From assembly GCA_028865585.1 (NCBI GenBank), contig JAGWJU010000006.1, forward strand, positions 1 through 20,664: a DNA stretch of 20,664 nt, in the 5' to 3' direction. The position numbers were made by a program, and so were the translations under genes. Below are positions 1 through 8,086 of this stretch, one piece after another; position 1 is the first letter of the stretch, and each line of letters begins with the position of its first letter. The stretch is from Elusimicrobiota bacterium. GTDB taxonomy: Bacteria; Elusimicrobiota; Elusimicrobia; UBA1565; UBA9628. The notes under the pieces were generated by a model. That model made no database searches and was not told the DNA's origin. It saw only the letters and a program-made list of their open reading frames with translations.

Positions 1-1154
1 TTGGCGGCGGCTGGCTCCTTTTTAACTTCGTTCAAAACGGCCGGGCTGACGAAGACGCCATTGACCTGCGGAATCGCCGCCAAGGTCCTCGCGATTTTCG
101 CGGCGCCTTGGGCGCTTTTCGCGTTGATTTCTATGTACTCAACGCCATCTAGCGACATATAGCTGTAGAATTCCATGCCCATCTTCGTGGAAATTTCTTT
201 GTCGAAATAATAGGGATCGCCGTCGCGTGAAAGCCGGCTGAATAAAACGCTGGTTTCCGGGATGGGATGATAGGTATTGTCCTGATCCAGGGTGAAGCTC
301 CATATTTTTCCGACTCTATGCTTGGAAGGCAGATCCAAAAGTTTCACCATATGGCGCGCCAGCAATTGCGCCGATGTCTTCCACCATGACCACGCTGGAT
401 AGACCCGCGCAGCGTCGGCGGCGGGCGCGGGAATACTTTGCCCGGCAGCCGCGCCCGCTTTGGAAGAATTATCTTTAGTCCCCAACAACGCCGCGACGAC
501 TTCCGGCTTCGCCGCGTGCAAAAGCGGAAGACCCGCCAATACCGGAGTCCCTGAAAATACCGCGCTCAGGAGGTCTTTTTGAGATGGCGCCGCTGAATCG
601 AATATCCGCTCGCCTTCGGCATATTGCGCCGCGGTATTCCCCGATTTTGCCTGCCGCGCGCCCGTGATGCCTTGGACAAAAGTTTTTGCCGTCGAAATAA
701 CGTTCGCTATGCGTTCCCGCAAATCTTTTCGCGGAGAGCCGTTCATGGAATCAATCATGCGGGCGGACAGCGCCAGCGAAGCCTTGTCGGCGTTTTTTAA
801 TTCAGCCGTTTCGTTCCCAGCCGCGGAAGCGCTCGCGCTTTCCCGCGGGGCAGATTCGGCCTGGACCGGCATTTCGGCGGGGGCAAGCCGCGCGGCGGGC
901 AATTCCAAGCCCGTAGGCGCCAAATTCCCCAAATCTTGCATCCCATTGATGGCGTTTATGCCCACGTTGGGAAGTTCGGTTCCGGCCATATCGAGCATTC
1001 CCGCGGAGCCCGGCGTCATGCCCGCGCCGTCCGCCCCATCAATTCTAACCTCGGCCATTCCCGCGGCTAAAGCTTGGTAGCAAGCAAGTCCCGGCGAGAA
1101 GAAAACGATCCCGGAGGATACGATGAGAGAAAGGATCCGTTTCGCGTTTTTCAT
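1..1154 (-). CDS. Exported protein of unknown function, 3' end beyond window
   Basis: Reading the minus strand from ATG at 1154 gives an open frame of 384 codons that runs off the window at base 1. I do not recognise the family. Residues 1-30 look like a signal peptide (MKNAKR, then a hydrophobic stretch ending SPGLAC); Cys25 follows Leu-Ala, so a lipoprotein is possible but the lipobox is poor. Residues 30-120 and 225-250 are Ala/Gly/Pro-rich and probably disordered. Residues 255-384 look folded, with aromatic-rich segments (YPAWSWWK near 252, DGDPYYFDKE near 311) and a beta-alpha-beta-like end (VEYIEINAKS ... VNGVFVSP, about 338-371). A weak GGGGG lies about 10 bases before the ATG. Hand counting bases 1-420 gives about 53% GC against about 65% in sampled lines of the next gene. 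Exported status is likely; function unknown. Confidence 0.72.
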   Translation of the reverse strand, partial: MKNAKRILSLIVSSGIVFFSPGLACYQALAAGMAEVRIDGADGAGMTPGSAGMLDMAGTELPNVGINAINGMQDLGNLAPTGLELPAARLAPAEMPVQAESAPRESASASAAGNETAELKNADKASLALSARMIDSMNGSPRKDLRERIANVISTAKTFVQGITGARQAKSGNTAAQYAEGERIFDSAAPSQKDLLSAVFSGTPVLAGLPLLHAAKPEVVAALLGTKDNSSKAGAAAGQSIPAPAADAARVYPAWSWWKTSAQLLARHMVKLLDLPSKHRVGKIWSFTLDQDNTYHPIPETSVLFSRLSRDGDPYYFDKEISTKMGMEFYSYMSLDGVEYIEINAKSAQGAAKIARTLAAIPQVNGVFVSPAVLNEVKKEPAAA

Positions 1155-1225
1155 GAAGTTAAACCCCCGGAGCGGCGGTGATTGGGAATCGGCATCACAA
1201 GAAGTGTATCTTAAGCCGCCGGTAA

Positions 1226-1239
1226 GCGCATGAGGCTTT
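1226..1239 (-). repeat. 14-bp motif shared with 10858-10871
   Basis: The minus-strand sequence AAAGCCTCATGCGC occurs here, 71 bases before the start codon of the exported-protein gene, and again at 10858-10871, 33 bases before the start of the S1/P1 nuclease gene. It has the same orientation relative to the gene both times. Both copies are intergenic. It could be a shared regulatory site, or a chance repeat. Confidence 0.35.
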
Positions 1240-1262
1240 GGGGCCGCAAAACCAAGACTTTC

Positions 1263-1286
1263 GGCCTAACGCCTCGTAGGCCTTTT
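1263..1286 (+). terminator. Terminator-like hairpin upstream of the nucleobase permease
   Basis: GGCCTA (1263-1268) and TAGGCC (1277-1282) form a perfect 6-bp stem with an 8-base loop, followed at once by TTTT. It has intrinsic-terminator shape on the plus strand, but no plus-strand gene lies upstream in the window. It may insulate the permease promoter from upstream transcription. The stem is short, so confidence is low. Confidence 0.35.
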
Positions 1287-1299
1287 GATTTTGCGAGGC

Positions 1300-1326
1300 T
1301 TGGAAAGCGGGGCATTCTGGTATAAT
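1300..1326 (+). promoter_or_regulatory. Extended -10 promoter for the permease-nupC-dedA operon
   Basis: TGGTATAAT (1318-1326) is a perfect -10 hexamer with the extended TGn motif. A partial -35 (TTGGAA, 1300-1305) sits at a short 15-bp spacing, so the extended -10 probably carries the promoter. Transcription would start near 1333, which rules out the upstream ATG at 1325 (inside the -10) and supports ATG 1343. Confidence 0.65.
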
Positions 1327-1342
1327 GCTCCCGGGTTTATAC

Positions 1343-2935
1343 ATGAGCCAAGAACAGGGGAAATTCCATTACCGCTGGTTCGTCCTGGGCGACATCAACG
1401 GATTTTTCGGGCTCATCTCGGACAACCTGACCCTGCTCTCCTTTTTGGCCGGCATCCTCATTTACGGCTTCGGCTTCCCCGCGGACGTGGTCTACACGAA
1501 GATGTTCCCGGGCACGGCCATGGGCGTCCTCTTCGGCGACTTGGTCTACACGTGGATGGCGGTGCGCTTGGCCAAGAAGACCGGCAACCACAACGTGACC
1601 GCGATGCCGCTGGGTTTGGACGCTCCCTCGACCATCGGCCTGGCCCTGGCGGTGCTGGGACCGTGCTTTTTGGCCATGAAGCAAAGCGGCATGCCCGTGC
1701 ACGATGCGGCCATGGAGACATGGTACATCGGCATGGCGACCATGATTTTCATCGGACTTTTCAAGGTGGCGTTCTCGTTCTTCGGTCCCTGGGTGCAGAA
1801 GGTCGTGCCCGAGGCCGGGCTTCTGGGCTCGCTGGCCGGCATCGGCTTGGCGCTCATCGGCTTCATCCCCTTGGTCGACATCTTCAGCCTGCCCGTGGTG
1901 GGGCTCATTTCGCTCGGCATCATCGTCTACGCCTTGATCGCGCACTTGAAGCTTCCCGCCAAGTTCCCGGGCGTCCTGGCCGCGGTTTTGGTCGGCACCG
2001 CCATCTACTACGCCATGGCCCCGGCCGGCGCCATGGCCCAGGCCTATCACGCGAGCCGCCTCCAGCTCTGCTTCCCGATTCCCACTCTGGACTTCGTGCG
2101 GGGCTTGAAGCCCGCGCTGCGCTACCTGCCCATCGCGATTCCCTTCGGCCTCCTGACGGTCGTGGGCGGCATCAACGTGACCGAGAGCGCGCGCGTGGCC
2201 GGCGACGACTTCAACACGCGCGACATCCTTTTGACCGAGGCCATCGCGACTTTGGTCGCTGGGGTCTGCGGCGGCGTGGCGCAGTCGACGCCCTACATCG
2301 GCCAGCCTGCCTACAAGCACATGGGCAGCCGCGCGGGCTACACGCTTCTGGCCGGCCTCTTCATCGGTTTGGGCGGCATCTTCGGCTACTTGGGCGCCAT
2401 CGTGGAGCTCATCCCGCAGGCGGTGCTGGCGCCCATCCTGATTTTCGTGGCCTTGGACATCGTGGTCCAGGCCTTCCATGCCTGCCCGCAGAGGCACGCG
2501 CCCGCCGTGGCCTTCGCTTTTTTCCCGACCGTGGCGCGGCTTCTGCAGATTAAGCTCTCGGATCCGACCTACGTTTCCGCGGCGGCCTTCCAGAAGCTCA
2601 TCTCCACGCCGGGCAAGACCTTGCCGGAGCTTCTCGTCATCGTGGCCCTGGGCAACGGCTTTATCTTGACCGCCATGCTCTGGGGCGCCTGCGTTGCGCA
2701 TCTTATCGACAAGGAGCTGCGCCGCTCCGGGCTCTATCTTCTGATTTTAGCGGGACTCTCTTTCTTCGGCATCGTCCACTCCTCCATGCCCAACGGCGAC
2801 ATGTACCTGCCCTGGCATCTGGCGGGCTTGGCGCGGCAGGTGCCCTACCAGTTCGCCGCGGCGTACGCGATCCTGGGCTTAGCGCTCTATGCCGCGTCCA
2901 TGACTCCGGGCGGGCGGGAAAGCGCCGCGGCGTAG
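1343..2935 (+). CDS. NCS2-type (xanthine/uracil/AzgA-like) nucleobase permease
   Basis: A 530-residue polytopic membrane protein, predicted to import purines or pyrimidines with a cation across the inner membrane. About 12 hydrophobic segments span the length. Conserved-looking NCS2 features are the NVTAMPLGLDAPST segment (84-97) and the polar stretch GGINVTESARVAGDDFNTRD (275-294) leading to GGVAQSTPYIGQPAYKHMGSRAGYT (310-334), the region that holds substrate-site polar residues in NCS2 permeases. I chose ATG 1343 because ATG 1325 lies inside the -10 box; no Shine-Dalgarno is visible, so the leader is only about 10 bases. The gene stops with TAG four bases before nupC, so the two are cotranscribed and the substrate is probably a nucleobase. 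Exact specificity cannot be read from sequence. Confidence 0.82.
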   Translation: MSQEQGKFHYRWFVLGDINGFFGLISDNLTLLSFLAGILIYGFGFPADVVYTKMFPGTAMGVLFGDLVYTWMAVRLAKKTGNHNVTAMPLGLDAPSTIGLALAVLGPCFLAMKQSGMPVHDAAMETWYIGMATMIFIGLFKVAFSFFGPWVQKVVPEAGLLGSLAGIGLALIGFIPLVDIFSLPVVGLISLGIIVYALIAHLKLPAKFPGVLAAVLVGTAIYYAMAPAGAMAQAYHASRLQLCFPIPTLDFVRGLKPALRYLPIAIPFGLLTVVGGINVTESARVAGDDFNTRDILLTEAIATLVAGVCGGVAQSTPYIGQPAYKHMGSRAGYTLLAGLFIGLGGIFGYLGAIVELIPQAVLAPILIFVALDIVVQAFHACPQRHAPAVAFAFFPTVARLLQIKLSDPTYVSAAAFQKLISTPGKTLPELLVIVALGNGFILTAMLWGACVAHLIDKELRRSGLYLLILAGLSFFGIVHSSMPNGDMYLPWHLAGLARQVPYQFAAAYAILGLALYAASMTPGGRESAAA

Positions 2936-2939
2936 ACCC

Positions 2940-4208
2940 ATGGATTTAAGCCAGCTCACCAGCCTCTTTGGCGTCGCCTTCATTCTCTTTGTGGCTTGGC
3001 TGTTTTGCCGCCACAAGAAATCCGTCAACTGGCGCACGGTGTTCTGGGGTACGGCCTTGCAGTTCATCTTCGCGCTCCTGGTCTTGAAGACCCCGCCCGG
3101 GCGGTGGTTCTTCGCTTCGGTCAATAATCTCGTGACCGCGCTCATCGGTTTTCAAACCGACGGCGCCAAGTTCGTCTTTGGAGCGCTGGGCATTCCGCCC
3201 GGCCAGCCGGGCTCTCTGGGCTTTTTCTTCGCCTTTCAGGCGCTGACCTCCGTGGTGTTCTTGGCCGCGCTCATGTCCGCGCTCTATTACCTGGGCCTGC
3301 TCCAGCCGGTGGTGACGTTCTGCGCCAAAATCATGTGCCACACCTGCCAGACCTCCGGCGCGGAGACCTTGAACGCCGCCGGCAACATGTTCGGCATGGG
3401 CCAGACCGAAGCGCCGCTTCTGGTCAAGCCGCACTTGGAGGAGATGACGGAGTCGGAGCTTCTCTGCGTGATGGTGGCGGGCATGTCCATGATCGCGGGC
3501 GGCGTGATGGTGGTCTACGCGAGCATGCTCAAGCCCTATTTCCCGGACATCGCGGGGCACCTGCTGGCCGCAAACGTCATGGCCGCTCCCGCGGCGCTGG
3601 TCATTTCCAAAATGCTGATCCCGGAGACCGGAAAGCCTAAAACCAGCGGCGCCACGAAAATCGAGTATCACGACGAGTCCTCCAACGTCGTCGAGGCGGT
3701 GTCGAGCGGGGCCGAGGTCGGCATGCACCTGGCCATCAACGTCGCGGCCATGCTCATCGCCTTCATCGCGCTCTTGGCCATGGTCAACGCGGGCCTGCAC
3801 GCGGTCTTCGGCCTCTTCCACCATCCGGACGTCGGCTTGGAGCAGATTTTAGGCTGGGTGTTCGCGCCCATCGCCTGGATTGTGGGGGTTCCCTGGCGGG
3901 ACTGCGCGACCGCGGGCTATCTGCTGGGCGAGAAGACCGCGCTAAACGAGTTCGTGGCCTATACCTACATGATGAAGTACGCCGCCGCGCACGCGGCCGA
4001 GCAACTATCTTACCGCTCCTACGTCTTGATCGCCCATATGCTCTGCGGCTTCTCCAACATCTCCTCCATCGGCATCCAAATCGGCGGCATCAGCGTGCTG
4101 GCCCCCGGCCGCCGCAAGGACCTGGCCCGCCTGGGCGTCTACGCGCTCATCGGAGGCGCGCTCGCCAACTTGATGACCGCGGCCGTGACCGGAGTGCTCA
4201 TCCATTGA
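2940..4208 (+). CDS. nupC: Concentrative nucleoside transporter (CNT family)
   Basis: A 422-residue inner-membrane symporter that brings nucleosides in with H+ or Na+. The three usual regions are present in order: an N-terminal membrane domain (about 10-85), a gate domain (about 95-200), and a C-terminal domain (about 205-420). The diagnostic GQTEAPLLVKPHL motif (154-166, with Gln155 and Glu157 in nucleoside-contacting positions of known CNTs) and CGFSNISSIGIQIGG near 373-387 are intact. Length matches bacterial NupC (about 400). ATG lies four bases after the permease stop, and the stop overlaps the dedA start. The pairing with a nucleobase permease indicates a purine/pyrimidine salvage operon. 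Confidence 0.93.
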   Translation: MDLSQLTSLFGVAFILFVAWLFCRHKKSVNWRTVFWGTALQFIFALLVLKTPPGRWFFASVNNLVTALIGFQTDGAKFVFGALGIPPGQPGSLGFFFAFQALTSVVFLAALMSALYYLGLLQPVVTFCAKIMCHTCQTSGAETLNAAGNMFGMGQTEAPLLVKPHLEEMTESELLCVMVAGMSMIAGGVMVVYASMLKPYFPDIAGHLLAANVMAAPAALVISKMLIPETGKPKTSGATKIEYHDESSNVVEAVSSGAEVGMHLAINVAAMLIAFIALLAMVNAGLHAVFGLFHHPDVGLEQILGWVFAPIAWIVGVPWRDCATAGYLLGEKTALNEFVAYTYMMKYAAAHAAEQLSYRSYVLIAHMLCGFSNISSIGIQIGGISVLAPGRRKDLARLGVYALIGGALANLMTAAVTGVLIH

Positions 4209-4843
4209 TCGCCTGGGCGAAGGCGGTCTTCCATTTCGTCTACAACGTCCAGGGCCTCATCCGCTGGGGCGGCCTGGGCTTGGTGGCCTTCATCATCTTC
4301 GCCGAGACGGGGCTTTTCTTTGGTTTTTTTCTTCCCGGCGACTCCCTCTTGGTCACGGCCGGCATCTTCGCCAAGGCCGGGGACTTGCCCGTGGCGAGCC
4401 TGCTTCTGCTCACGGCCTTGGCCGCGGTGCTGGGCAACCAGACCGGCTACGTGCTGGGGCGCCGTCTGGGCCACCGGATGGTCCATTGGCGCGACTCGCT
4501 TTTCTTCAAGAAAAAATACGTCGCGCGCACGCACGAGTTCTACGCCCGGCACGGCGCCAAGACGATTTTCCTGGCGCGTTTTGTCCCGATCATCCGGACC
4601 TTCGCCCCGCTGGTGGCCGGCATCGGCGAGATGCGCTACGCCCGCTTCATGGGCTACACCGTCGCGGGCGCCCTGGCCTGGACCTCGGGGCTCGTTCTCG
4701 CGGGCTATGGGCTGGCGTCTTTGATTCCCGACGTCGGCCAGAAAATCCACCTGGTCATCGTCGTCGTGATCATCGTGTCCCTGATCCCCGCCGCCTGGGA
4801 GCTCCTGCGCGGACGCGCGGTCATTCCCCGGAAGAACGCTTAA
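4205..4843 (+). CDS. DedA/VTT-domain inner-membrane protein
   Basis: A 212-residue membrane protein of the DedA family, linked in other bacteria to lipid-carrier or phospholipid flipping, envelope integrity and membrane potential. Visible family features: FAETGLFFGFFLPGDSLL (about 30-47; acidic residue and PGD of the first re-entrant hairpin), GNQTGYVLGRRLG (about 77-89), and FLARFVPIIRTFAPLVAGIGEMRY (about 122-145, with the conserved Arg and Pro). Translation must start at TTG 4205, whose last two bases begin the nupC TGA (TTGA overlap), so it is translationally coupled. A link to nucleoside uptake is not obvious. The last 23 bases overlap the convergent spoVG-like gene. Confidence 0.9.
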   Translation: MIAWAKAVFHFVYNVQGLIRWGGLGLVAFIIFAETGLFFGFFLPGDSLLVTAGIFAKAGDLPVASLLLLTALAAVLGNQTGYVLGRRLGHRMVHWRDSLFFKKKYVARTHEFYARHGAKTIFLARFVPIIRTFAPLVAGIGEMRYARFMGYTVAGALAWTSGLVLAGYGLASLIPDVGQKIHLVIVVVIIVSLIPAAWELLRGRAVIPRKNA

Positions 4844-5135
4844 CCTCCTCGTAGGCCGCCACGATGGCTTCCTGCGCCGCTTTGCGCGCCTCGGACGTCA
4901 CCGGGCAGGCGATTTCGTACCACTGGTTCTGCTTCTCTCCCTTGCCCGGCTTGGCCGGAAAAGAGAGAAAGATGTGCCCCGGTTCTCCGTCCTCGCCGCT
5001 CTTGCTCTTAAGAATGCGGATGCCGCGGATGGCGAACGCGCCGCCCACGGTCAAGTCCGCGAAACCCAAGAGCGTCGCGGCCCCCGCCTCGCTTTCGAAG
5101 ATGCGTACCGCCGCCTTGATGTCCGGTAGGTTCAT
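4821..5135 (-). CDS. spoVG: SpoVG-like nucleic-acid-binding regulator
   Basis: A 104-residue soluble protein. The order of segments follows SpoVG: a strand-rich start (LPDIKAAVRIFES), a central LLGFADLTVGGAFAIRGIRILKSK (about 22-45), IFLSFPAK (about 55-62), then WYEIACPVTSEARKAAQEAIVAAYEEV at the C terminus. SpoVG proteins bind DNA and RNA and act as post-transcriptional or transcriptional regulators in Firmicutes and spirochaetes; outside sporulating bacteria the role is general. AGGAGG lies four bases before ATG 5135, one of the best Shine-Dalgarno sites in the window. It is a lone gene, convergent with dedA and divergent from the amino-acid permease. The family call is by pattern and moderately secure; the target is unknown. 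Confidence 0.8.
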   Translation of the reverse strand: MNLPDIKAAVRIFESEAGAATLLGFADLTVGGAFAIRGIRILKSKSGEDGEPGHIFLSFPAKPGKGEKQNQWYEIACPVTSEARKAAQEAIVAAYEEVKRSSGE

Positions 5136-5302
5136 GAATCCTCCTGTCCATGTTTTATGCCCGACTTTGCGCCTGCCTAAGCTACGACCTGCCGCGCTGA
5201 AAAGTTCCCGAATTGACAGGGGGGTGCCTAAAGTAAGTCAAAGCCGCATGGAAATCAGTTTTACCACAAGTCGGGCAATTTACTACCCTGCTTCCTTAAT
5301 AT
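5136..5302. other. Divergent intergenic region, spoVG / amino-acid permease
   Basis: These 167 bases hold the start regions of two divergent genes. A perfect TTGACA occurs at 5213-5218 but has no convincing -10 at 16-18 bp. No good promoter could be assigned to either gene, and no RNA gene or long repeat was seen. Confidence 0.5.
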
Positions 5303-6736
5303 ATGACGGACAACAAGGAAGAGAAGTACAACCAAGCGCATAAAGACGCCAAGGATTTGAAGCGCCTGGGTTACGCCCAGGAGCTTCTGCGCGACATGGG
5401 GGGCTTCGGCAACTTCGCCGTGGCCTTCACCATCATCTCCATTTTGACCGGCGCCATCACGCTCTACGGCCAGGGCCTGGCTTTCGGCGGCCCGGCGGCC
5501 GACGGCATCGGCTGGCCGCTGGCGATGGTCTTCACGCTCTTCGTTGCGGCTTCCATGGGCGAAATCGCCTCGGCGATTCCCACGGCCGGAGCGATGTACC
5601 ACTGGTCCACGTTCTTGGGAGGGCCGGGCTGGGGTTGGTTCACCGCCTGGCTTAACTTGGTCGGCCAGGTCGCCACCACCGCCGGCATCGACTACGGCAT
5701 CGCGCTTTTTTTGTCCGCGCTGCTGCATCTCCCCGGGCAGGCGCACCTCTTGGAAATTTACGCCCTGCTGCTTTTGAGTCACGGGCTCATCAACCACTAC
5801 GGCATCCACTTGGTCGCCATGCTCAACGACGTGAGCGTGTGGTACCACATCGCCGTGACCTTGGGTTTGGCCGCGATCTTCTGGTTCTTCGCGCCGCGCC
5901 GGCCGCTGTCCTTCGCCTTTAAGACGGGCTTCACCGCCGCCAAAGCGCCCTACTGGTGGGCGTTTCTGCTGGGGCTCTTGCAGGCGCAGTGGACCTTCAC
6001 GGGCTACGACGCCTCCGCGCACATCACGGAAGAGACGCTTGACCCGCGCCGCAACGCGCCCTGGGGGATGGTCAACGCCATCTGGATTTCGGGCATCATC
6101 GGCTACGTCTTGATGCTGGCGGTGACCTTGGCCATCAAGGATTTGCCCGCGGCCGCGGCGGCGCCAAACCCGTTCTTGTACGTCTGCGACCAGGCGCTGG
6201 GCCACGGCTTCGGCAACGCGGTGGTCTGGGCCGTCCTGCCCGCCATGTGGTTTTGCGGTTTGTCCTCGGTCACCACCAATGCGCGCATGATCTTCGCCTT
6301 CTCCCGCGACGGCGGCCTGCCCGGATCGCGCTGGTGGTCCAAGGTCGACCCCAAGCACAAGACGCCCGCGGCCGCGGTGTGGCTGGCGGTCTCTCTGGCC
6401 CTGATCGTGGCGCTCTACGGCCGGGCCTACACCGTCATCGTCTCGCTTTCGACCATCGGGCTTTATTTGTCCTACATCATCCCGGTGATCTTGGTCCTGC
6501 GCGCGCGGGCCAAGGGGAATTGGAAGGAATTGGGGCCCTGGCATCTGGGCCGCTGGGGCGCGGCCGCCAACGTCATCGCGGTGGCTTGGACCGCGCTCAT
6601 CACGGTGCTTTTCGTCTCGCCGCCCAACCAATTGACGGGCTACACGCTGGCGGGACTTTTGGCGGCCTTAGCCGTCTACTATGCGCTGGCCGAGAGGAAG
6701 AACTTCACCGGTCCCAAGCGCCTGACGGCGCATTAA
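5303..6736 (+). CDS. APC-superfamily amino-acid permease (ACT-family type)
   Basis: A 477-residue inner-membrane permease with about 12 hydrophobic segments after a charged 35-residue N-terminal tail. Family marks: the first helix LLRDMGGFGNFAVAFTIISI (28-47), SMGEIASAIPTAGAMYHW (84-101), and the signature FTGYDASAHITEET (232-245) typical of the amino-acid/choline transporter group that includes GABA and polyamine permeases. It should import an amino acid or related amine; the substrate cannot be told from sequence. ATG 5303 has no visible Shine-Dalgarno. The gene stands alone and converges on serA with 59 bases between their stops; no terminator hairpin was seen there. Confidence 0.88.
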   Translation: MTDNKEEKYNQAHKDAKDLKRLGYAQELLRDMGGFGNFAVAFTIISILTGAITLYGQGLAFGGPAADGIGWPLAMVFTLFVAASMGEIASAIPTAGAMYHWSTFLGGPGWGWFTAWLNLVGQVATTAGIDYGIALFLSALLHLPGQAHLLEIYALLLLSHGLINHYGIHLVAMLNDVSVWYHIAVTLGLAAIFWFFAPRRPLSFAFKTGFTAAKAPYWWAFLLGLLQAQWTFTGYDASAHITEETLDPRRNAPWGMVNAIWISGIIGYVLMLAVTLAIKDLPAAAAAPNPFLYVCDQALGHGFGNAVVWAVLPAMWFCGLSSVTTNARMIFAFSRDGGLPGSRWWSKVDPKHKTPAAAVWLAVSLALIVALYGRAYTVIVSLSTIGLYLSYIIPVILVLRARAKGNWKELGPWHLGRWGAAANVIAVAWTALITVLFVSPPNQLTGYTLAGLLAALAVYYALAERKNFTGPKRLTAH

Positions 6737-6795
6737 GCTCGCTTCAGCGGCACTCGGACGGCCAGGCCAAGATAAAATCAAAGCCGCCGCGGAGC

Positions 6796-8010
6796 CTAAT
6801 AGAGGACGCGGGACTTGATGGTGTGCTTGATGGCGGCCAAATCGCGCGCGATGGCGCGGCTGTTCGACGGGCTGATGTCGGTAATGGCGTAACCCAGGGA
6901 CTCGTTGGTTTTTAGGTACTGCTCCACGATGTTGGCCTTGCGCGCGGCGAAGACCTTGTTGATTTGCGCGAGCATTCCAGGGATGTTCTCGTGGATGTGG
7001 ATGACGCGGTGCACGCCGGAAACTTTGGGCAGCTGGATGTTGGGAAAGTTCACGCTGTGGAGCGTGCCGCCGGTCTGCGCGTAGTCCAGGAGCCTTTCGG
7101 CCACGAAGGCGCCGATGGCGGTCTGCGCCTCCTCGGTCGAACCCGCCACGTGCGGCGTCAGGACGACCTGGTCCAAGCCCTGAAGGGGAGAGTAGAATCC
7201 CTCGCCCGATTTGCGCGGCTCCTTGGCGAAGACGTCCAGGGCCGCGCCGCGCAGGCGGCCGGATTTAATCTTTTCCGCGAGCGCTGCCTCGTCCACGACG
7301 AAGCCGCGGCTGGCGTTGATGAAGATGGCGCCCGGCTTCATGAGGTTGAACTCCCGGCGGCCGAAAAGTCCGCGGTTGCCGGGCCGGCCGTCCACGTGCA
7401 AAGTCACCACGTCCGAAATCTTCAAAAGTTCGGCCAGGCTGCGGCGCTTTTTGGCGTTGCCCAAGACGAGCTTTTCTTCCACGTCGTGGAAGTGGACCTC
7501 CATGCCCAGGGCTTCGGCCAGCACCGAGATCTGCGATCCGATTTTTCCGTAGCCCACGATGCCGAGCTTCTTGCCGCGCACCTCATGGCTGCCCGCCGCG
7601 CTCTTGTCCCAGTTCCCTGAGTGCATCTTGCGGTTTTTGGCGAAGACGCCGCGGGAGAGAAGCAGGACCTCGCCCAGCACCATCTCCACCACGCTGCGCG
7701 CGCTGCTGTAGGGGGCGTTGAAGACCGCAACGCCCCGCTTGGCCGCGGCCGGGAGGTCGATTTGGTCCGTGCCGATGCAGAACGCGCCCACGGCGAAGAG
7801 CTTTTTCGCGTGCGAGAGGGCGGCCTCCGTCAGCTTGGTTTTGGAGCGGATGCCGATGATGAAGGCGTCGGCAATTTCTCGGTGGAGCGCTTCGGGGTCC
7901 AAGGCCTGGGGCAGGGACTTGACCGCGAAGCCCGCATCCGCCAAGCGCTTGGCCGCGCGCGGGTGGATGTTCTCGAGGAGCAGGACCTTGGGTTTGCCGG
8001 AGTCGGTCAT
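6796..8010 (-). CDS. serA: D-3-phosphoglycerate dehydrogenase with ACT domain
   Basis: A 404-residue cytosolic enzyme that oxidises 3-phosphoglycerate to 3-phosphohydroxypyruvate with NAD+, the first step of serine synthesis. It aligns by eye along its whole length with the E. coli-type SerA (410 residues). The NAD site GYGKIG (153-158), catalytic Arg235 (INASRG), Glu264 (DVFAKEP) and His287 (LTPHVAGS) are intact. Residues about 333-404 form an ACT domain with HIHENIPG; His340 and Asn342 match the E. coli serine-binding residues, so feedback inhibition by serine is expected. The C-terminal RVLY echoes E. coli RLLY. ATG 8010 lacks a Shine-Dalgarno and follows a -10-like TATCAT by 14 bases. It is transcribed alone. 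Confidence 0.96.
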   Translation of the reverse strand: MTDSGKPKVLLLENIHPRAAKRLADAGFAVKSLPQALDPEALHREIADAFIIGIRSKTKLTEAALSHAKKLFAVGAFCIGTDQIDLPAAAKRGVAVFNAPYSSARSVVEMVLGEVLLLSRGVFAKNRKMHSGNWDKSAAGSHEVRGKKLGIVGYGKIGSQISVLAEALGMEVHFHDVEEKLVLGNAKKRRSLAELLKISDVVTLHVDGRPGNRGLFGRREFNLMKPGAIFINASRGFVVDEAALAEKIKSGRLRGAALDVFAKEPRKSGEGFYSPLQGLDQVVLTPHVAGSTEEAQTAIGAFVAERLLDYAQTGGTLHSVNFPNIQLPKVSGVHRVIHIHENIPGMLAQINKVFAARKANIVEQYLKTNESLGYAITDISPSNSRAIARDLAAIKHTIKSRVLY

Positions 8011-8024
8011 GTCAATTCGGCGTT

Positions 8025-8030
8025 ATGATA
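8025..8030 (-). promoter_or_regulatory. Putative -10 of serA
   Basis: TATCAT on the minus strand lies 14 bases before ATG 8010. No good -35 is seen. If used, the leader would be under 10 bases, in line with other starts in this window. Confidence 0.35.
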
Positions 8031-8074
8031 GCTTTTTCCGGCCGTCCGCCTAAAGGCGCTGTTTCCCAATTAAG

Positions 8075-8080
8075 TAAAAT
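8075..8080 (+). promoter_or_regulatory. Putative -10 of the ABC exporter genes
   Basis: TAAAAT ends six bases before GTG 8087. Normal -10 geometry would put the transcription start on the GTG itself, giving a leaderless message. No -35 match was found. Confidence 0.4.
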
Positions 8081-8086
8081 ACCGGA

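Noticed and set aside
1155..1342. Riboswitch-like leader before the nucleobase permease
   Set aside because: No conserved purine, preQ1, guanidine or c-di-GMP riboswitch core could be traced, and the TATAAT at 1321 lies after the hairpin, so the hairpin would not be in that transcript.
1337..2701. 454-codon open frame on the minus strand opposite the nucleobase permease, and a 422-codon frame on the plus strand over the same gene
   Set aside because: Low-complexity Arg/Gly/His-rich translations with no domain pattern; they mirror codon bias of the real high-GC gene.
5213..5218. Perfect TTGACA as a promoter for the amino-acid permease
   Set aside because: No -10-like hexamer at 16-18 bp spacing and the permease starts 85 bases downstream.
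5290..5300. GCTTCCTTAAT also found on the minus strand near 10909-10919
   Set aside because: Eleven-base repeats are expected many times by chance in a window this size.
5261..6631. 456-codon minus-strand frame opposite the amino-acid permease
   Set aside because: Arg/Gly/Asp-rich shadow of the real permease, no start context, no recognisable motif.
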